The notes beneath the pieces are model-generated. The model was not told where the DNA came from, ran no database searches, and saw only the letters and a program-made list of their open reading frames with translations. Positions 29,083 through 38,820 of a stretch of DNA of 64,000 nt are shown one piece after another. How positions within the stretch are numbered: position 1 is the first letter of the stretch; every line of letters starts with the position of its first letter. Source of the DNA: Parietichytrium sp. I65-24A (taxonomy: Eukaryota > Sar > Bigyra > Thraustochytrida > Thraustochytriidae); assembly GCA_012862575.1 (NCBI GenBank), contig BLSF01000041.1:1-64000 (forward strand), read 5' to 3'. The position numbers and the translations under genes were made by a program.

Positions 29083-30190
29083 TGCCGCCGCGTGCGATAG
29101 CAACTAAGTGCAAAGCCCCTTCAGACTTCAGCTCTAAACAATTGAATAGTAAACAACTGACATGAAACACTTTGTTGTAAGGTACGCCTTTTCCTCGCTG
29201 TCGAATTCGTCAGCCGCGAGGCCTCGCAACACGAGAGCCGTCGATGAGCATCCAAACCGAGGAGCAGACTTGCGAATGGCCGTGAAAAGCTGCTGTCAAA
29301 CAATCATGGCCATCCTTTCACATTTGTTGCACCCACCCGCGCGTGGCCACCATTTCCAAGTTCTCGCCAATGATTTGCCACTGTCAACAACAACAACAAC
29401 AAATGGAGACCGTTTGCCAATGTGCTGGGCTCGGGAAACAAAAGCCTTTCGGAACTATGTCCGCCACTACCCCAGCCGGAAGATCGGATTGACCCGGATG
29501 CTACAGCACGAGTACAGTTTTGACTGTGAGTGGTAAATCTGAGGCTCTGTTCCATTCCAATTTTCAGTTTTTAAAATCAATCCAAGAAGACTCGAATGAC
29601 AACTTGCACATCAATCAATCAATCAATTCTCGCCGCGTAGTTGCTTTCATTCTCAATCTCCTCAATCTGTCAGAATAATTTATTCACTGTCGGTGAAGCA
29701 AAAGCAGAGTGAGATTTACAAGCCCCAGTCATCCCCAGTCCCATCGCATTTTCTCATAGAACACAAGTACAAGTTTAGTGAAACGTAAAACAAATTAACA
29801 TGGATCAGTAGGAACTCGAAACACTCTACATTGGTTGATTGATTGTATTGACTGTGAGTGCACTGAGATTGAGTTGAACGAAGTGTAGCATTTGACAGAG
29901 ACAGAGACACACACAGAGAGAGACAGAGAGAGCACATTCCGTCCTCAGCAGTCACAGTCGGTCACAGTCAGTCAGTCAGTCAGTCACAGTCGGTCAGTCC
30001 CCAATCGTCATTGATCTCATTCATCGAACGCGTTGATAGACCGTTCGGTCAGTCGGTCAGTCGGTCGGTCGGGTCGCCACATTTCCACGTTTCCAAGTTG
30101 CAGAGTTTGCAGAGTCTAGTCGCAGCGAGTTGCAGCGTCCTTGGCGTACAGCGAAGGACAGGGGTGCAGGGAAAGGGGATCGGCGATAGA
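29083..30190. other. Intergenic, promoter region of the TLP1 gene
   Basis: Contains TGACTGTGA at 29521 and 29849 in the direction of the downstream gene, an (AACAAC)n tract near 29388 and GTCA/GGTC repeats at 29941-30070. The frame upstream of 30191 is open but consists of translated microsatellite, so it is not counted as coding. Confidence 0.5.
29941..30072. repeat. (GTCA)n and (GGTC)n microsatellites
   Basis: Runs of GTCAGTCAGTCA and GGTCAGTCGGTC just before the TLP1 gene start. Confidence 0.9.
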
Positions 30191-32227
30191 ATGGTGGTTC
30201 CGGTGGTGGTCGGCGTGGGGCGGACGACGCAGAGGCCTCAAAAGGCTCTGGAAAGCGCGCTGAATCCGATCCAGCTCGCGCAGATGGCGACGGAGCAGGC
30301 GTTGGCCGATGCGCAGATGTCAGCCGGCGAGGTGGACGCGGTCATGTTCGTCAACATGTTGGGCGAGTTCAGGCTGTCCAGGGAGCAGTACCCTGCGTAT
30401 GACAACCCGGCGCTGTCCCTGCGCAATGCGATGGGCGAGATGAAGCAGACGGCGCGCTGCTTCCACACGCCGCCGGGCGGGAACATGTCCCAGTTTTGCG
30501 TCAATGAGGCAGCGGAGCGGATTGTGAATGGCGAGTTTGAGACTTGTGTGGTAACGACTGTAAGTAGATTGATGAAATGCGTGCCGAGCAAGCAAATGAT
30601 GAAGGATGTCCTGACAAAAGACGTTTATGTTTGTACAAATATGCGTGTATGTGTAATCGTACGTCTGGGAATTGGCAATCCAGGCGGAGGCGATCGACAC
30701 GCTCATGAAGGCGCTGAAAGCCAAGTACGAGCTGTCTACAGAACCCTCTTGCGATGCCAAAAAGCGATTGCGGTGGGGAGACAAAACAGGGGTAAAACCC
30801 GAACTGATCGGGCCCACAGAGTCGGTCTCCAGTGTGCAAGACCTGCTCCATGGTAAGTGAAGGGCCATGAGCTGAAGAGCGTTTAAAAACGTATTTTCTG
30901 ACTGTTCTCCTCGATGTATACACACCCCACAATCAGGCCTTACCGACATGCCACACGCGTACGCAATTCTCGACGAGGCCATGCGCCTTGCAGACGGAGT
31001 GTCTCTTGAAGAGAGACAGCGGGGCAACGCAAAGATGTTTGCAGGTCTGAGCAGTGTAGCGGTCACGAATGAGAATTCCGACCTGAGCTGGTTTCCAAAG
31101 AAACGTACGGAGGAGGAAATTTACAGGATCGATGCAGAGACTAATAGGATGGTTGCGTATCCTTACAACAAGCTTTCTTGCGCGATCATGGACGTCAATC
31201 AAGCTGCAACCCTCATTATCACAAGTGAGTTGCTCCGAGGACAAAGTGAGGCTACGCATTTCGTGCGCCGTTCTTACTCGTTTTTTTTAATTGTTTTAGG
31301 CGATGAGAAGGCAAGAAAAATGGGCATCCCAGAGGAAAAGTGGGTGTACATGTAAGTTACTGTCTTACTGGACTGAGGCAAGAGTTGCACCAGGGACCAA
31401 CTAACCTCTGTGACAGACATGGTGTTGCCGATTGCTCGGATCTTGGAGTCCCGATGCTAAAAAAGCCAGAGTTTCATCGTAGCCATGGGATGAGGATTGT
31501 TGGCGAGCAGGTAATGAAGAGCTCAAATCTGAAAATGTCAGATATCTCGTTCTTTGACATTTACTCATGCTTTCCGATCGCGGTTCGCATGGCGTGCCGG
31601 GAGATGCACATTCCACTGAACCCTGAGACGGAAAGCGATCGCCTCACAGTGACGGGAGGACTTCCCTTCTACGGAGGACCAGGGAACGGGTACTCGGTGC
31701 ATTCCACGGCGGCGATGGTCGCAAAGCTTCGCCAGAATCCTGGAAAGTTCGGCTTGGTGACTGCTAACGGAGGAATTCTCTCCAAGCATGCCGCGGGCGT
31801 TTATTCCACTGTCCCGTTCAGCCAGACCCACCCTGGCCAGTCATGGACCCGGCCAGATTGCTCTGTCGAATACAAGAAAGCAAAGGAGCTCACTCCACCG
31901 CGAACACCTGTGAAAAACCCTGGAAACAGCACCGGTAGAATCACTAATCTTACCTTGACCTACAAGCGAGGTTCCAAGCTCTCTGGCGTCATCGTTATTG
32001 GTGATATCCTCAGCGGAGAACACAAAGGCGGCCGGTTTGTAGCTAACGGCAGTAGCAAGGCAGTGGCTGAGAGTATCGAGAAGTGCCCCGAGAAATTTAT
32101 TAATCAAGTGGTCCAGCTGAGCACGCAAGATCTAAATGGGAAAGGGAAGGCTTTCAAGACCACGTTCTCCTTTTTGCAGGACTCCAATGCCAAGGGCGAC
32201 TCTGGTCAGATGGTCTCTAACCTCTAA
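30191..32227 (+). CDS. Thiolase-like protein type 1 (TLP1/SCP2-thiolase-like), five exons
   Basis: Exons 30191-30559, 30684-30852, 30937-31224, 31300-31351 and 31417-32227 splice with GT-AG introns of 124, 84, 75 and 65 nt into 562 codons. The start is chosen at MVVPVVVGVGRTTQR. This is a thiolase-fold acetyl-CoA acetyltransferase-like protein: FVNMLGEF in the N-terminal half, HGVADCSDL, SHGMRIVGEQV, and GGLPFYGGPGNGYSVHSTAA with the conserved C-terminal His. At the place of the nucleophilic Cys it has HTPPGGNMSQFCVNEAAERI. Related bacterial TLP1 proteins also have GGN here, so classical thiolysis is unlikely. The last ~100 residues (TGRITNLTLTYKRG onward) match the extra C-terminal domain of TLP1. 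It probably binds acyl-CoA or lipid substrates; the reaction is unknown. Confidence 0.85.
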
Positions 32228-33200
32228 TTTGTGCATTTTTTTGGTTGCCACTTGTAACAATTCAGGATACCCACAGTCAGTTCTCGAGTTCATTACAAAC
32301 CTTGGCGCGCTCCTCGCGATCACGCACAAGACCTTGAAAACCCTTTGTAAGCTCATCTTCTCTCGACGCAAGGAAATTTTTTCAATAAAGCTTTGTTTCC
32401 TCCAATTTTCACACGTGCTGTGAATGGTTTTGCAGAACAGACACGTCGACACTGTCAACTGGACTTGAGATTGCTTGCGCAAACGCAAGTGATAGAATTT
32501 TTCACAACCAACACAAACCTTCGAAAATTGCATTTTATGATTGCGCAAAGCATTTCATTTGAGTGTTGAAGTTGTTGTTTAACTGAAGTAGGTCCTTCCA
32601 GAAGCGCGATGATCCCGACTGCGCCATGACTTGAGAACGACACTGCCCGGATCCGCACAATTCGCACTCTGCACTCTGCTGGTGTGGGGGTGACGTGCCG
32701 TGGAAGTGTTGTCGAACCGAAAGCAATGAGTACAAACAAGCTAAACCGCAGAGTTCAAAATAGGAATTCCTTCCAAAGTTATTTCAATTAACAGTAAATT
32801 AGGAAATATTCGCTTTACAGAACAACAGAACTGACTTGTGAAAAGCCTTGGCCGTCTTCCTCCGCTCTTGCGAAAAAGACGTTTGACCAATGATTGATGA
32901 AATGAAAGTCCCCAAAGTCTCCAGTCAGTGAAAGATGATAGAAAGACAATGAAGAAAAAACACGTTTCTAAAGCTGTGAGAACAGGAGCGTACTGAGTAC
33001 AATCACACCCGGCGTCATCCTGCCCAGTCAGTGAACTGTGAAGTCACCGCGTTCACTTGTCAACGTGCACATCACAGATTGGAGAGTTCGAGATGAATTT
33101 CCATTGATGACTCAACTTTCGACTTTTCGCGTTACGCGGATCCACAACCACCATGAAGGCAAGAATTACTACGGACTACAGTTGATTGTATCTTTATCGT
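32228..33200. other. Intergenic between convergent genes
   Basis: 3' flanks of TLP1 and of the ARM-RING gene. No supported gene; short frames on both strands lack coding character. Confidence 0.5.
32384..32389 (+). terminator. Probable poly(A) signal of TLP1 gene
   Basis: AATAAA preceded by a T run, about 160 nt after the stop. Confidence 0.45.
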
Positions 33201-35099
33201 TCAATTCAGGTAAACCGGAATCCTCGACTCGACCGGCGCACGACATATATGGCAACTGTTCAACCGCACAGAGCATACCTTGCACGCCACATGTCCGCAC
33301 TGGAAAGCAGTGGGTTGATGAACCCCTGCACATTGAAATGCCTCGAAGCACACTCGGCATTCGGTAAAGTTCAATGTCGACTTAGATGGTGAGGCAGAGG
33401 GGAATGGGAACTTTTCTTTGAGCATCGAAAGCGCTCGGTGGGCGTTGTTGTTATCGTGCTTCTCCATGGCCGCATCGATCCACTCCCTCACGCCTAGTTG
33501 CACTAACTTGATTTGATTTTCAGCATTACTACGAGTGAGGAGCATTAATGCTCTGCATGCATATTCTTGCACGCCTGCATGCTGCAGATGCTTCTCCATG
33601 GCCGCAACGATCCAGTCCCCGGCGCCAAGTTGCATCAGCCCAATTTCATTTTCGACATTCACGGCGAGGTTCTCGAGCGCTCTGCATGCATATTCTTGCA
33701 CGTCTGCATGCTGCAGATGCCTCACCATGGCCGCAACGATCTGCTCCCCGGCGCCAACTTGCATCAACTTAATTTGATTTTCTGCGTTGTTATCAGCGAG
33801 ATCAATTAACGCTGCGCATGCACATCCTTGCACGCCTGCATGCTGCAGATGGTTCTCCATGGCCGCAACGATCCGCTCCCCGGCGCCAACTTGCATCAAC
33901 CTGATTTTATTTTCAACATTCAAAGCGAGGCTCCCTAGCGCTCCGCATGCTGTCTCTTGCACGCCCGCATGCTGCAGATGGGTCTCAATGGCCACAACGA
34001 TCAGCTCCCCGGCGCCAACTCCCATCAACTTGGCTTTATTTTCAGCATTATTAGAAGCGAGGCTCCACAACGCTCCGCATGCATACTGTTGCACGCCTGC
34101 ATGCTGCAGATGATTCCCCATGGCTGCAACGATCCGCTCCCCGGCGCGAAGTTGCATCAACTTGATTTGATTTTCAGCGTTCGCAGCGAGGCTCCACAAC
34201 GCTCCGCATGCATACTGTTGCACGCCTGCATGCTGCAGATGCTTCTCCATGGCTGCAACGATCTTCTCCCCGGCGCGAAGTTGCATCAACTTGATTTCAT
34301 TTTTAGCATTATCAGAAGCGAGGTTAGATATCGCTCTGCATGCATATTCTTGCACGCCTGCATGCTGCAGATGCTTCTCCATGGCCGCAACGATCCACTC
34401 CCCGGCGCCAAGTTGCATCAGCCTGGTTTCATTTTTAACATTCAAGGCGAGTTTCTCTAGCACTCTGCATGCATATTCTTGCACGCGTGCGTGCTGCAGA
34501 TGCTTCGCCATGGCCGCAACGATCCGCTCCCCGGCGCCAACTTTCATCAACTTGATCTGATTTTCAGCATTCGCAGCGAGGTTACATAACGCTTCGCATG
34601 CATGTTGTTGCACGCCTGCATGTTGCAGGTGCTTCGCCATGGCCGCAACGATTCGCTCCCCGGCGCCAACTTGCAGCAACTTATTTCGATTTTCAGCATA
34701 ACGAGAAGCACTAATCCGTAGCTCTCTGCATGCATATTCTTGCACGCGTGCATTTTGCAGATGCTTCTCCATGGCCGCAACGATCCGCTCCGCGTCGCCA
34801 ACATCCATCAACTTGAGTTCATCAGCGTTCGCGAAGTTCCATCGCACGATCAGTTCACCGAGAACCATCATTTTAGTTCTATTTATATATGCACGAATAT
34901 TGCAAGCAAGTGCCCCAAACGCTTTACACGAGTTCAGCGCCGCATCCAGCGAGCGCTTGCGAATTTTCGCGACATACATATGAATCTCTTCACCATCATG
35001 ATCATGGGGCCTGCAACGCTTTCTTCCGTTTTCGCTCTCTTCTCCGTGCCCATCGTTGCTTTTTGTCGTAGAATCGTTGGCCAATTCTCCTCCCGTCAT
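33201..35099 (-). CDS. Armadillo-repeat protein with C-terminal RING finger
   Basis: 632 residues from Met at 35099 (MTGGELANDS). A longer frame starts at 35234, but its extra N-terminus translates a (CAAA)n microsatellite, so it is rejected. After a charged N-terminal region there are ten full armadillo-like repeats of 43-44 residues plus a partial one. Their consensus is GAGERIVAAMEKHLQHAGVQ followed by EYACRALxNLA...NAENQIKLMQL. The C-terminus is a RING-HC finger: CRVC, then C-G-H, AC, KVC, NSC, HIC (C3HC4 spacing CX2C-X16-CXH-X2-C-X2-C-X6-C-X2-C). This is the layout of an E3 ubiquitin ligase whose ARM solenoid selects substrates. The target is unknown. No introns. Confidence 0.88.
   Translation of the reverse strand: MTGGELANDSTTKSNDGHGEESENGRKRCRPHDHDGEEIHMYVAKIRKRSLDAALNSCKAFGALACNIRAYINRTKMMVLGELIVRWNFANADELKLMDVGDAERIVAAMEKHLQNARVQEYACRELRISASRYAENRNKLLQVGAGERIVAAMAKHLQHAGVQQHACEALCNLAANAENQIKLMKVGAGERIVAAMAKHLQHARVQEYACRVLEKLALNVKNETRLMQLGAGEWIVAAMEKHLQHAGVQEYACRAISNLASDNAKNEIKLMQLRAGEKIVAAMEKHLQHAGVQQYACGALWSLAANAENQIKLMQLRAGERIVAAMGNHLQHAGVQQYACGALWSLASNNAENKAKLMGVGAGELIVVAIETHLQHAGVQETACGALGSLALNVENKIRLMQVGAGERIVAAMENHLQHAGVQGCACAALIDLADNNAENQIKLMQVGAGEQIVAAMVRHLQHADVQEYACRALENLAVNVENEIGLMQLGAGDWIVAAMEKHLQHAGVQEYACRALMLLTRSNAENQIKLVQLGVREWIDAAMEKHDNNNAHRALSMLKEKFPFPSASPSKSTLNFTECRVCFEAFQCAGVHQPTAFQCGHVACKVCSVRLNSCHICRAPVESRIPVYLN
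33470..34800 (-). repeat. 129-132 bp coding tandem repeat (ARM units)
   Basis: Ten DNA units of 129 or 132 bp (the codon for one extra residue varies). On the plus strand each contains GCATGCTGCAGATG, ATGGCCGCAACGATC and CTCCCCGGCGCCAA with few changes. The similarity extends to synonymous sites, which suggests recent expansion or homogenisation. Confidence 0.85.
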
Positions 35100-35540
35100 C
35101 GCACCAACCAACAAAATCTTCTTCTTCGCTCGACTGTTCGATCCTTTCCAAGCGTTGAGGGACTGCTTGCTTGGCTTTGTTTGTTTGTTTGTTTGTTTGT
35201 TTGTCTCTTGTCTCTTATCACACTTGGCTCTCATCGAATCATAGTAAAATCATAGTCGAGAAACGAGAATCATGAGCTTCACATACATACCAACATCATA
35301 CAAACTAGTGTACATGTACATACATCATGATTATATGATTACATGCACTTACCGGTACTGATAGAGTACAATCAGTTCATTTACCAAATCAGATACGATT
35401 CCTCACGAAATAAGATAAGATCCATTGTAGCTAAGTGACCTCTATGATGGATCGACCGTAAAGTCCCCGCACGTCCCCGCGCACCACACTCCTGAAGTCT
35501 CTTGAAGTCCCTTGAAGACTCTTGAGGCGCCGAGTCCGGT
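35100..35540. other. Divergent intergenic region
   Basis: Shared 5' flank of the ARM-RING gene (minus) and the CRAL-TRIO gene (plus). Contains (TTTG)n at 35178-35205, a run of ACATACAT/GTACATG near 35280-35330, and a CTTGAAGTCC(C/T)TTGAAG tandem just before the plus-strand gene. No gene is seen. Confidence 0.5.
35178..35205. repeat. (TTTG)n microsatellite
   Basis: Six tandem TTTG units in the 5' flank of the ARM-RING gene. Their translation makes the spurious TNKQTNKQTK extension. Confidence 0.9.
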
Positions 35541-37151
35541 GTGATGGTCCCCGGCGAGTCGGAGGAGAAGGAAGGGGCGCTAGTGTCGTCGCTAGCTTCG
35601 CGGCTACGATCCGCGTGGGACAGCGCGTCCCTCAGTCGGCGGTGCGCGTACGAGAGCGTGGAGGAGCTCAGCTACCGATTACTGTACTCGTGCGAGTGGG
35701 ACGCGGACGCCGCGGAGCAGCTGGCCCTCGCGGACGCGACCTGGCGCAGCGGTCTCGGTCTGAATTCAGCCGAGCTCCACGGGGACACGCGCGATGTGGC
35801 GCGAATGTTCGCGGGCGCGGTGCGCGGCCGGGTCCTGTATTACGCAGCGCGCACGCTGGACGCCAAGAAGCTGGTGCGGGACTCTCAGGTGGAGCAGTAC
35901 TTGGCGGCCCAGGCTTGCGCGTGGGAGCGCCTGGTGCGAGAGAGGTGCGAATGCAACGGGAATGCGCGCGCCCCGTACTACGCAGTGGTGGTGGACCTGG
36001 AGAATGTGAGGCTGGCGCAGGCGTCGAAGGAACTGTACGCCCTCGCTAAGCGGCTTGCGGAGCTGGATTGCCGGCATTTTGCAGGTGTTTTTGGGGATGT
36101 GATTCTCGTGAATGCGCCATTCTTCTTCGCGTTGGTGTGGAAAGCATTGCGCAAAGTGCTCCCGGCCAAAGTTGTCGCGAGAATGAGAGTGGTTGGAACT
36201 GCTCCGGCGGAAGTTAGGAATGCTTTGGCAGAGATTATGGAACCGGATCAGATTCCAAGACAGTTCCATGGACCTGCTCCTCCAGTGGAATGGAACCACT
36301 CGGACCTCGACAAAGGAACCCGGACACTCAATGAGATCAACGAGATTGAGGTAAATCAGGAGACGCAGAGTCTGGCTCCAGAGCGTGCAATGGCGACATT
36401 TGATGGGTCCCACGATCAGGTTGCCGAGCATGTATCGGCGAGAGATGATGTGGCGAAGCGCAGGATTGATTTGAAGACCGGCGCTGAGAGCAATGATACA
36501 CAAGGTGACTGCCAGCCACAGGATTGTTTCTTGGAAAGCGCACATGAAGACCTCGACCTGTATTCGGGAACGGCGGAATCCGACCTCAGCTCGTGTCTGC
36601 CCCCGCACATTGCGATGCTCGTCTGCGATCGGAGTGACCCCCCTCGGGTTGGACTTCGTAGTGACATTCTTCACGCGATTGAAAGCGTTGGCTCGGAGAA
36701 GGACGCTTTTGAACGGCAAGCACTCAATGAGAGGGAACGGCTGAGGTCGAGAATTCGCGAGCTCAAGTCCAGGCTCTCCGAGATGTCAGGAAAGGAGAGA
36801 AGCGGCTATGATGCTGCGTCAACCTCCAAATTCCTTAATGATCCAATGAACGTCGAGATCGTGAAGGGGGGCTTAACCGCTCGGATTGCCGCTCTCAAGC
36901 TACAAATTGCGCAGTCTAGGGAGGAGTGCGCTGGGTACGCCAACGCTGTAAAGTTTGCGCGAAACTACATTGAGCAGGAGGCCGCCAAGAGGGAACAAGA
37001 GAAGGCTGAACTCAAGCTGGGTATTGAGCTCATGCGAAAAGACAGCGCGCAGCTTGCGTCCGCCGTTCGAAACTCTCTTGGCGAACCGGCTTATCTAGCT
37101 GCTCTCGCCAGGACCGAGCAAGTGTTCCCGGCGCCCTCGAACCAGTCTTGA
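35541..37151 (+). CDS. Sec14-like CRAL-TRIO lipid-binding protein with C-terminal coiled coil
   Basis: 536 residues (MMVPGESEEKEG; Met2 is equally possible). Residues ~40-75 fit the CRAL-TRIO N-terminal helical region (LLYSCEWDADAAEQLALADATWR). Residues ~80-245 are the CRAL-TRIO domain: YYAVVVDLENVRLAQ, then the signature FGDVILVNAPFFFALVWKAL (Sec14: VFIVNAPWFFSALWK-like), and the closing EIMEPDQIPRQFHGP (family: PPEELPKEFGG). The C-terminal part has an unstructured linker and two heptad-rich segments at about 400-425 and 450-515 (RIRELKSRLSEM; RIAALKLQIAQSREE). It probably exchanges phosphoinositide, phosphatidylcholine or tocopherol-like lipids at membranes; the coiled coil suggests dimerisation or tethering. 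The N-terminal third has strikingly high GC compared with the rest. Confidence 0.85.
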   Translation: MMVPGESEEKEGALVSSLASRLRSAWDSASLSRRCAYESVEELSYRLLYSCEWDADAAEQLALADATWRSGLGLNSAELHGDTRDVARMFAGAVRGRVLYYAARTLDAKKLVRDSQVEQYLAAQACAWERLVRERCECNGNARAPYYAVVVDLENVRLAQASKELYALAKRLAELDCRHFAGVFGDVILVNAPFFFALVWKALRKVLPAKVVARMRVVGTAPAEVRNALAEIMEPDQIPRQFHGPAPPVEWNHSDLDKGTRTLNEINEIEVNQETQSLAPERAMATFDGSHDQVAEHVSARDDVAKRRIDLKTGAESNDTQGDCQPQDCFLESAHEDLDLYSGTAESDLSSCLPPHIAMLVCDRSDPPRVGLRSDILHAIESVGSEKDAFERQALNERERLRSRIRELKSRLSEMSGKERSGYDAASTSKFLNDPMNVEIVKGGLTARIAALKLQIAQSREECAGYANAVKFARNYIEQEAAKREQEKAELKLGIELMRKDSAQLASAVRNSLGEPAYLAALARTEQVFPAPSNQS

Positions 37152-37374
37152 TGACTTCTTTTGTTGACTTTTACCAGGCGTGCGTTTGGAAAGTCGTTGT
37201 AGCTGTTCAGAATATGTGCCTTGTCTTATTTATATCCTAAAATATGTTATGTTCTTCAAATTCAAAAACGTTTAACAAAGGTACCGGCTATCGCAGTTTC
37301 CGAAGCCTATGAACCACACATTCATTAGATCTTTCAAACAAGCCGCAAGATGAGACCGACTTGCTTCCTCAACA

Positions 37375-38820
37375 TTATTGCACAGCGGGGCCATCAGCCG
37401 CATTATTTCGAACAAAAAAGGCTTTCATCTTCTCGTATATTCCAAATGTCAACGCACTCAAAGGTGCGATCGAGAGCACGCGTGCAACAGACCCGCTCCA
37501 CAAGCCGCGAGCACCTTCCTCTTTAGCAATGGTTTGCAGGCAATTCCAAGTGCCGCTGTAAAGCTTGTGTTTCATCGAAGAGTGAGCGTCTGGCGTTCCC
37601 TGGGTCATCAGACGAGCTGCTGCAACATCAAACGGATTGCACAGGAACGCTGCAAGGCCCCCTGACACTGCCCCAGCAAACAAGTCCTCTGCGGTGTCCT
37701 CCATGGACTCGAAGAAATCGTCGACGAGGGTGGACGGGCTCCGATCTTCATCTTCATCCTCCTCGAAAATAGTGCTGCCATTATAGGGGTCAAGCTTCTC
37801 TCCCTTCAAGTCCCGGCGAATGCGTTCATAGATTAAAAATTGCACGCCTGAAAAGGAGCAATCTTGCAGCAGACAGGCTCTGTACCCCGAAAACAGCCCG
37901 GAGAAACCTTCCTGTCGCGCGATCGTATAAAGACCGCTCATTGCGCCACCATATGCTGCACTACCGATCTGCATCCTCGACTTGACAACCTCGAATGGGA
38001 CCACAATGACTGACGATGCGAGCTCAGAGCAGATTCCCGCTGTGAGGTGGACCATATCAGCCCAATACCTTGCCGACTCTTGATTCATGTCGCTCTTCGA
38101 GACATGCCCGACGCCGGTGGCCTTCACGAGCTCATACACGCCAAAGTATATCGCGCTGGACGGGAGGGCGCAGAGGACTGTAGCGGAAACGCCCGCAAAT
38201 AAACTTCGAAAACCTTCTTCCTTCACCATGACCTTTGCTGTGCCAAACAAACCATGGTATCGAAGCTTTGAGCCAGCACCAATGTCCTGAACCTTCAGTC
38301 TTGTACTGATCGTATCGAACGGGTGCATCAGAGTCTCTGCAATTATTCCTGCAACCGCTCCTGCCCAGACCCCGCGCTGCAACGACTCCCAAATCGCGTC
38401 CGCCTCCGTAACTGTGCCATTTCGAGCGGAAGCGTCGCTCGTAAATAGGGGGCTGCCATGGCCTCCTCGCACTGATTGGCGTCTAACAACACTGTTTTGC
38501 ACGCTCTCGCTATCCTGGCTGGGCACTACTGCGTCATGGTCCTCTCTCCGACTAAGTCTATGAGGCAGGTGGTGCGGACGGGAAGGAAAACTTACAATCG
38601 ACGGGGGTTTAGGTATGTACAAATGGCTGTGGTGCCTGTGTATTACAACCCCATTGTGCTCATGGCCACGATGGTCGACGCCAGGCTCGGGGCTGCCGTC
38701 CCTGTGACCAGTTCCCCAACCCCACAGGCCGCCCCAGCCCGATCCCCAGGACCACCATGACCTCTTGGGAGAGGCGTCATTTCCTCTGCTTTTATTGTTA
38801 TCCGAACTTGAGCTCTCCAT
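37375..38820 (-). CDS. Mitochondrial carrier family (SLC25) protein, SAM-carrier-like
   Basis: 481 residues in one exon. About 145 N-terminal residues are low complexity (a Trp/Gly cluster at 22-38, then a His/Pro-rich stretch). Three carrier repeats follow with the signatures HPFDTISTRLKVQ (~166), VPFEVVKSRMQ (~274) and NPFDVAAARLMTQ (~395). Each is followed by the EG...GLF/GLW-(S/A)G motif (EEGFRSLFAG, QEGFSGLFSG, EEGARGLWSG). An acidic insert (EEDEDED) lies before repeat 3. The sequence around repeat 2 (GYRACLLQDCSFSGVQFLIYE) recalls S-adenosylmethionine carriers (SLC25A26 group), but substrate assignment is tentative. It is expected in the inner mitochondrial membrane as a six-helix transporter. 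It converges with the CRAL-TRIO gene, 223 bp apart. Confidence 0.88.
   Translation of the reverse strand: MESSSSDNNKSRGNDASPKRSWWSWGSGWGGLWGWGTGHRDGSPEPGVDHRGHEHNGVVIHRHHSHLYIPKPPSIVSFPSRPHHLPHRLSRREDHDAVVPSQDSESVQNSVVRRQSVRGGHGSPLFTSDASARNGTVTEADAIWESLQRGVWAGAVAGIIAETLMHPFDTISTRLKVQDIGAGSKLRYHGLFGTAKVMVKEEGFRSLFAGVSATVLCALPSSAIYFGVYELVKATGVGHVSKSDMNQESARYWADMVHLTAGICSELASSVIVVPFEVVKSRMQIGSAAYGGAMSGLYTIARQEGFSGLFSGYRACLLQDCSFSGVQFLIYERIRRDLKGEKLDPYNGSTIFEEDEDEDRSPSTLVDDFFESMEDTAEDLFAGAVSGGLAAFLCNPFDVAAARLMTQGTPDAHSSMKHKLYSGTWNCLQTIAKEEGARGLWSGSVARVLSIAPLSALTFGIYEKMKAFFVRNNAADGPAVQ

Noticed and set aside
29880-30190. Upstream extension of the TLP1 reading frame to 30011
   Set aside because: It consists of translated GTCA/GGTC microsatellite; thiolase similarity begins at the Met at 30191.
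33535-34560. Several plus-strand frames with repeated 'MHACMLQM', 'CMHILARLHAADAS' and similar
   Set aside because: They are antisense shadows of the ARM tandem repeats, and the repetition comes from the coding repeat on the other strand.
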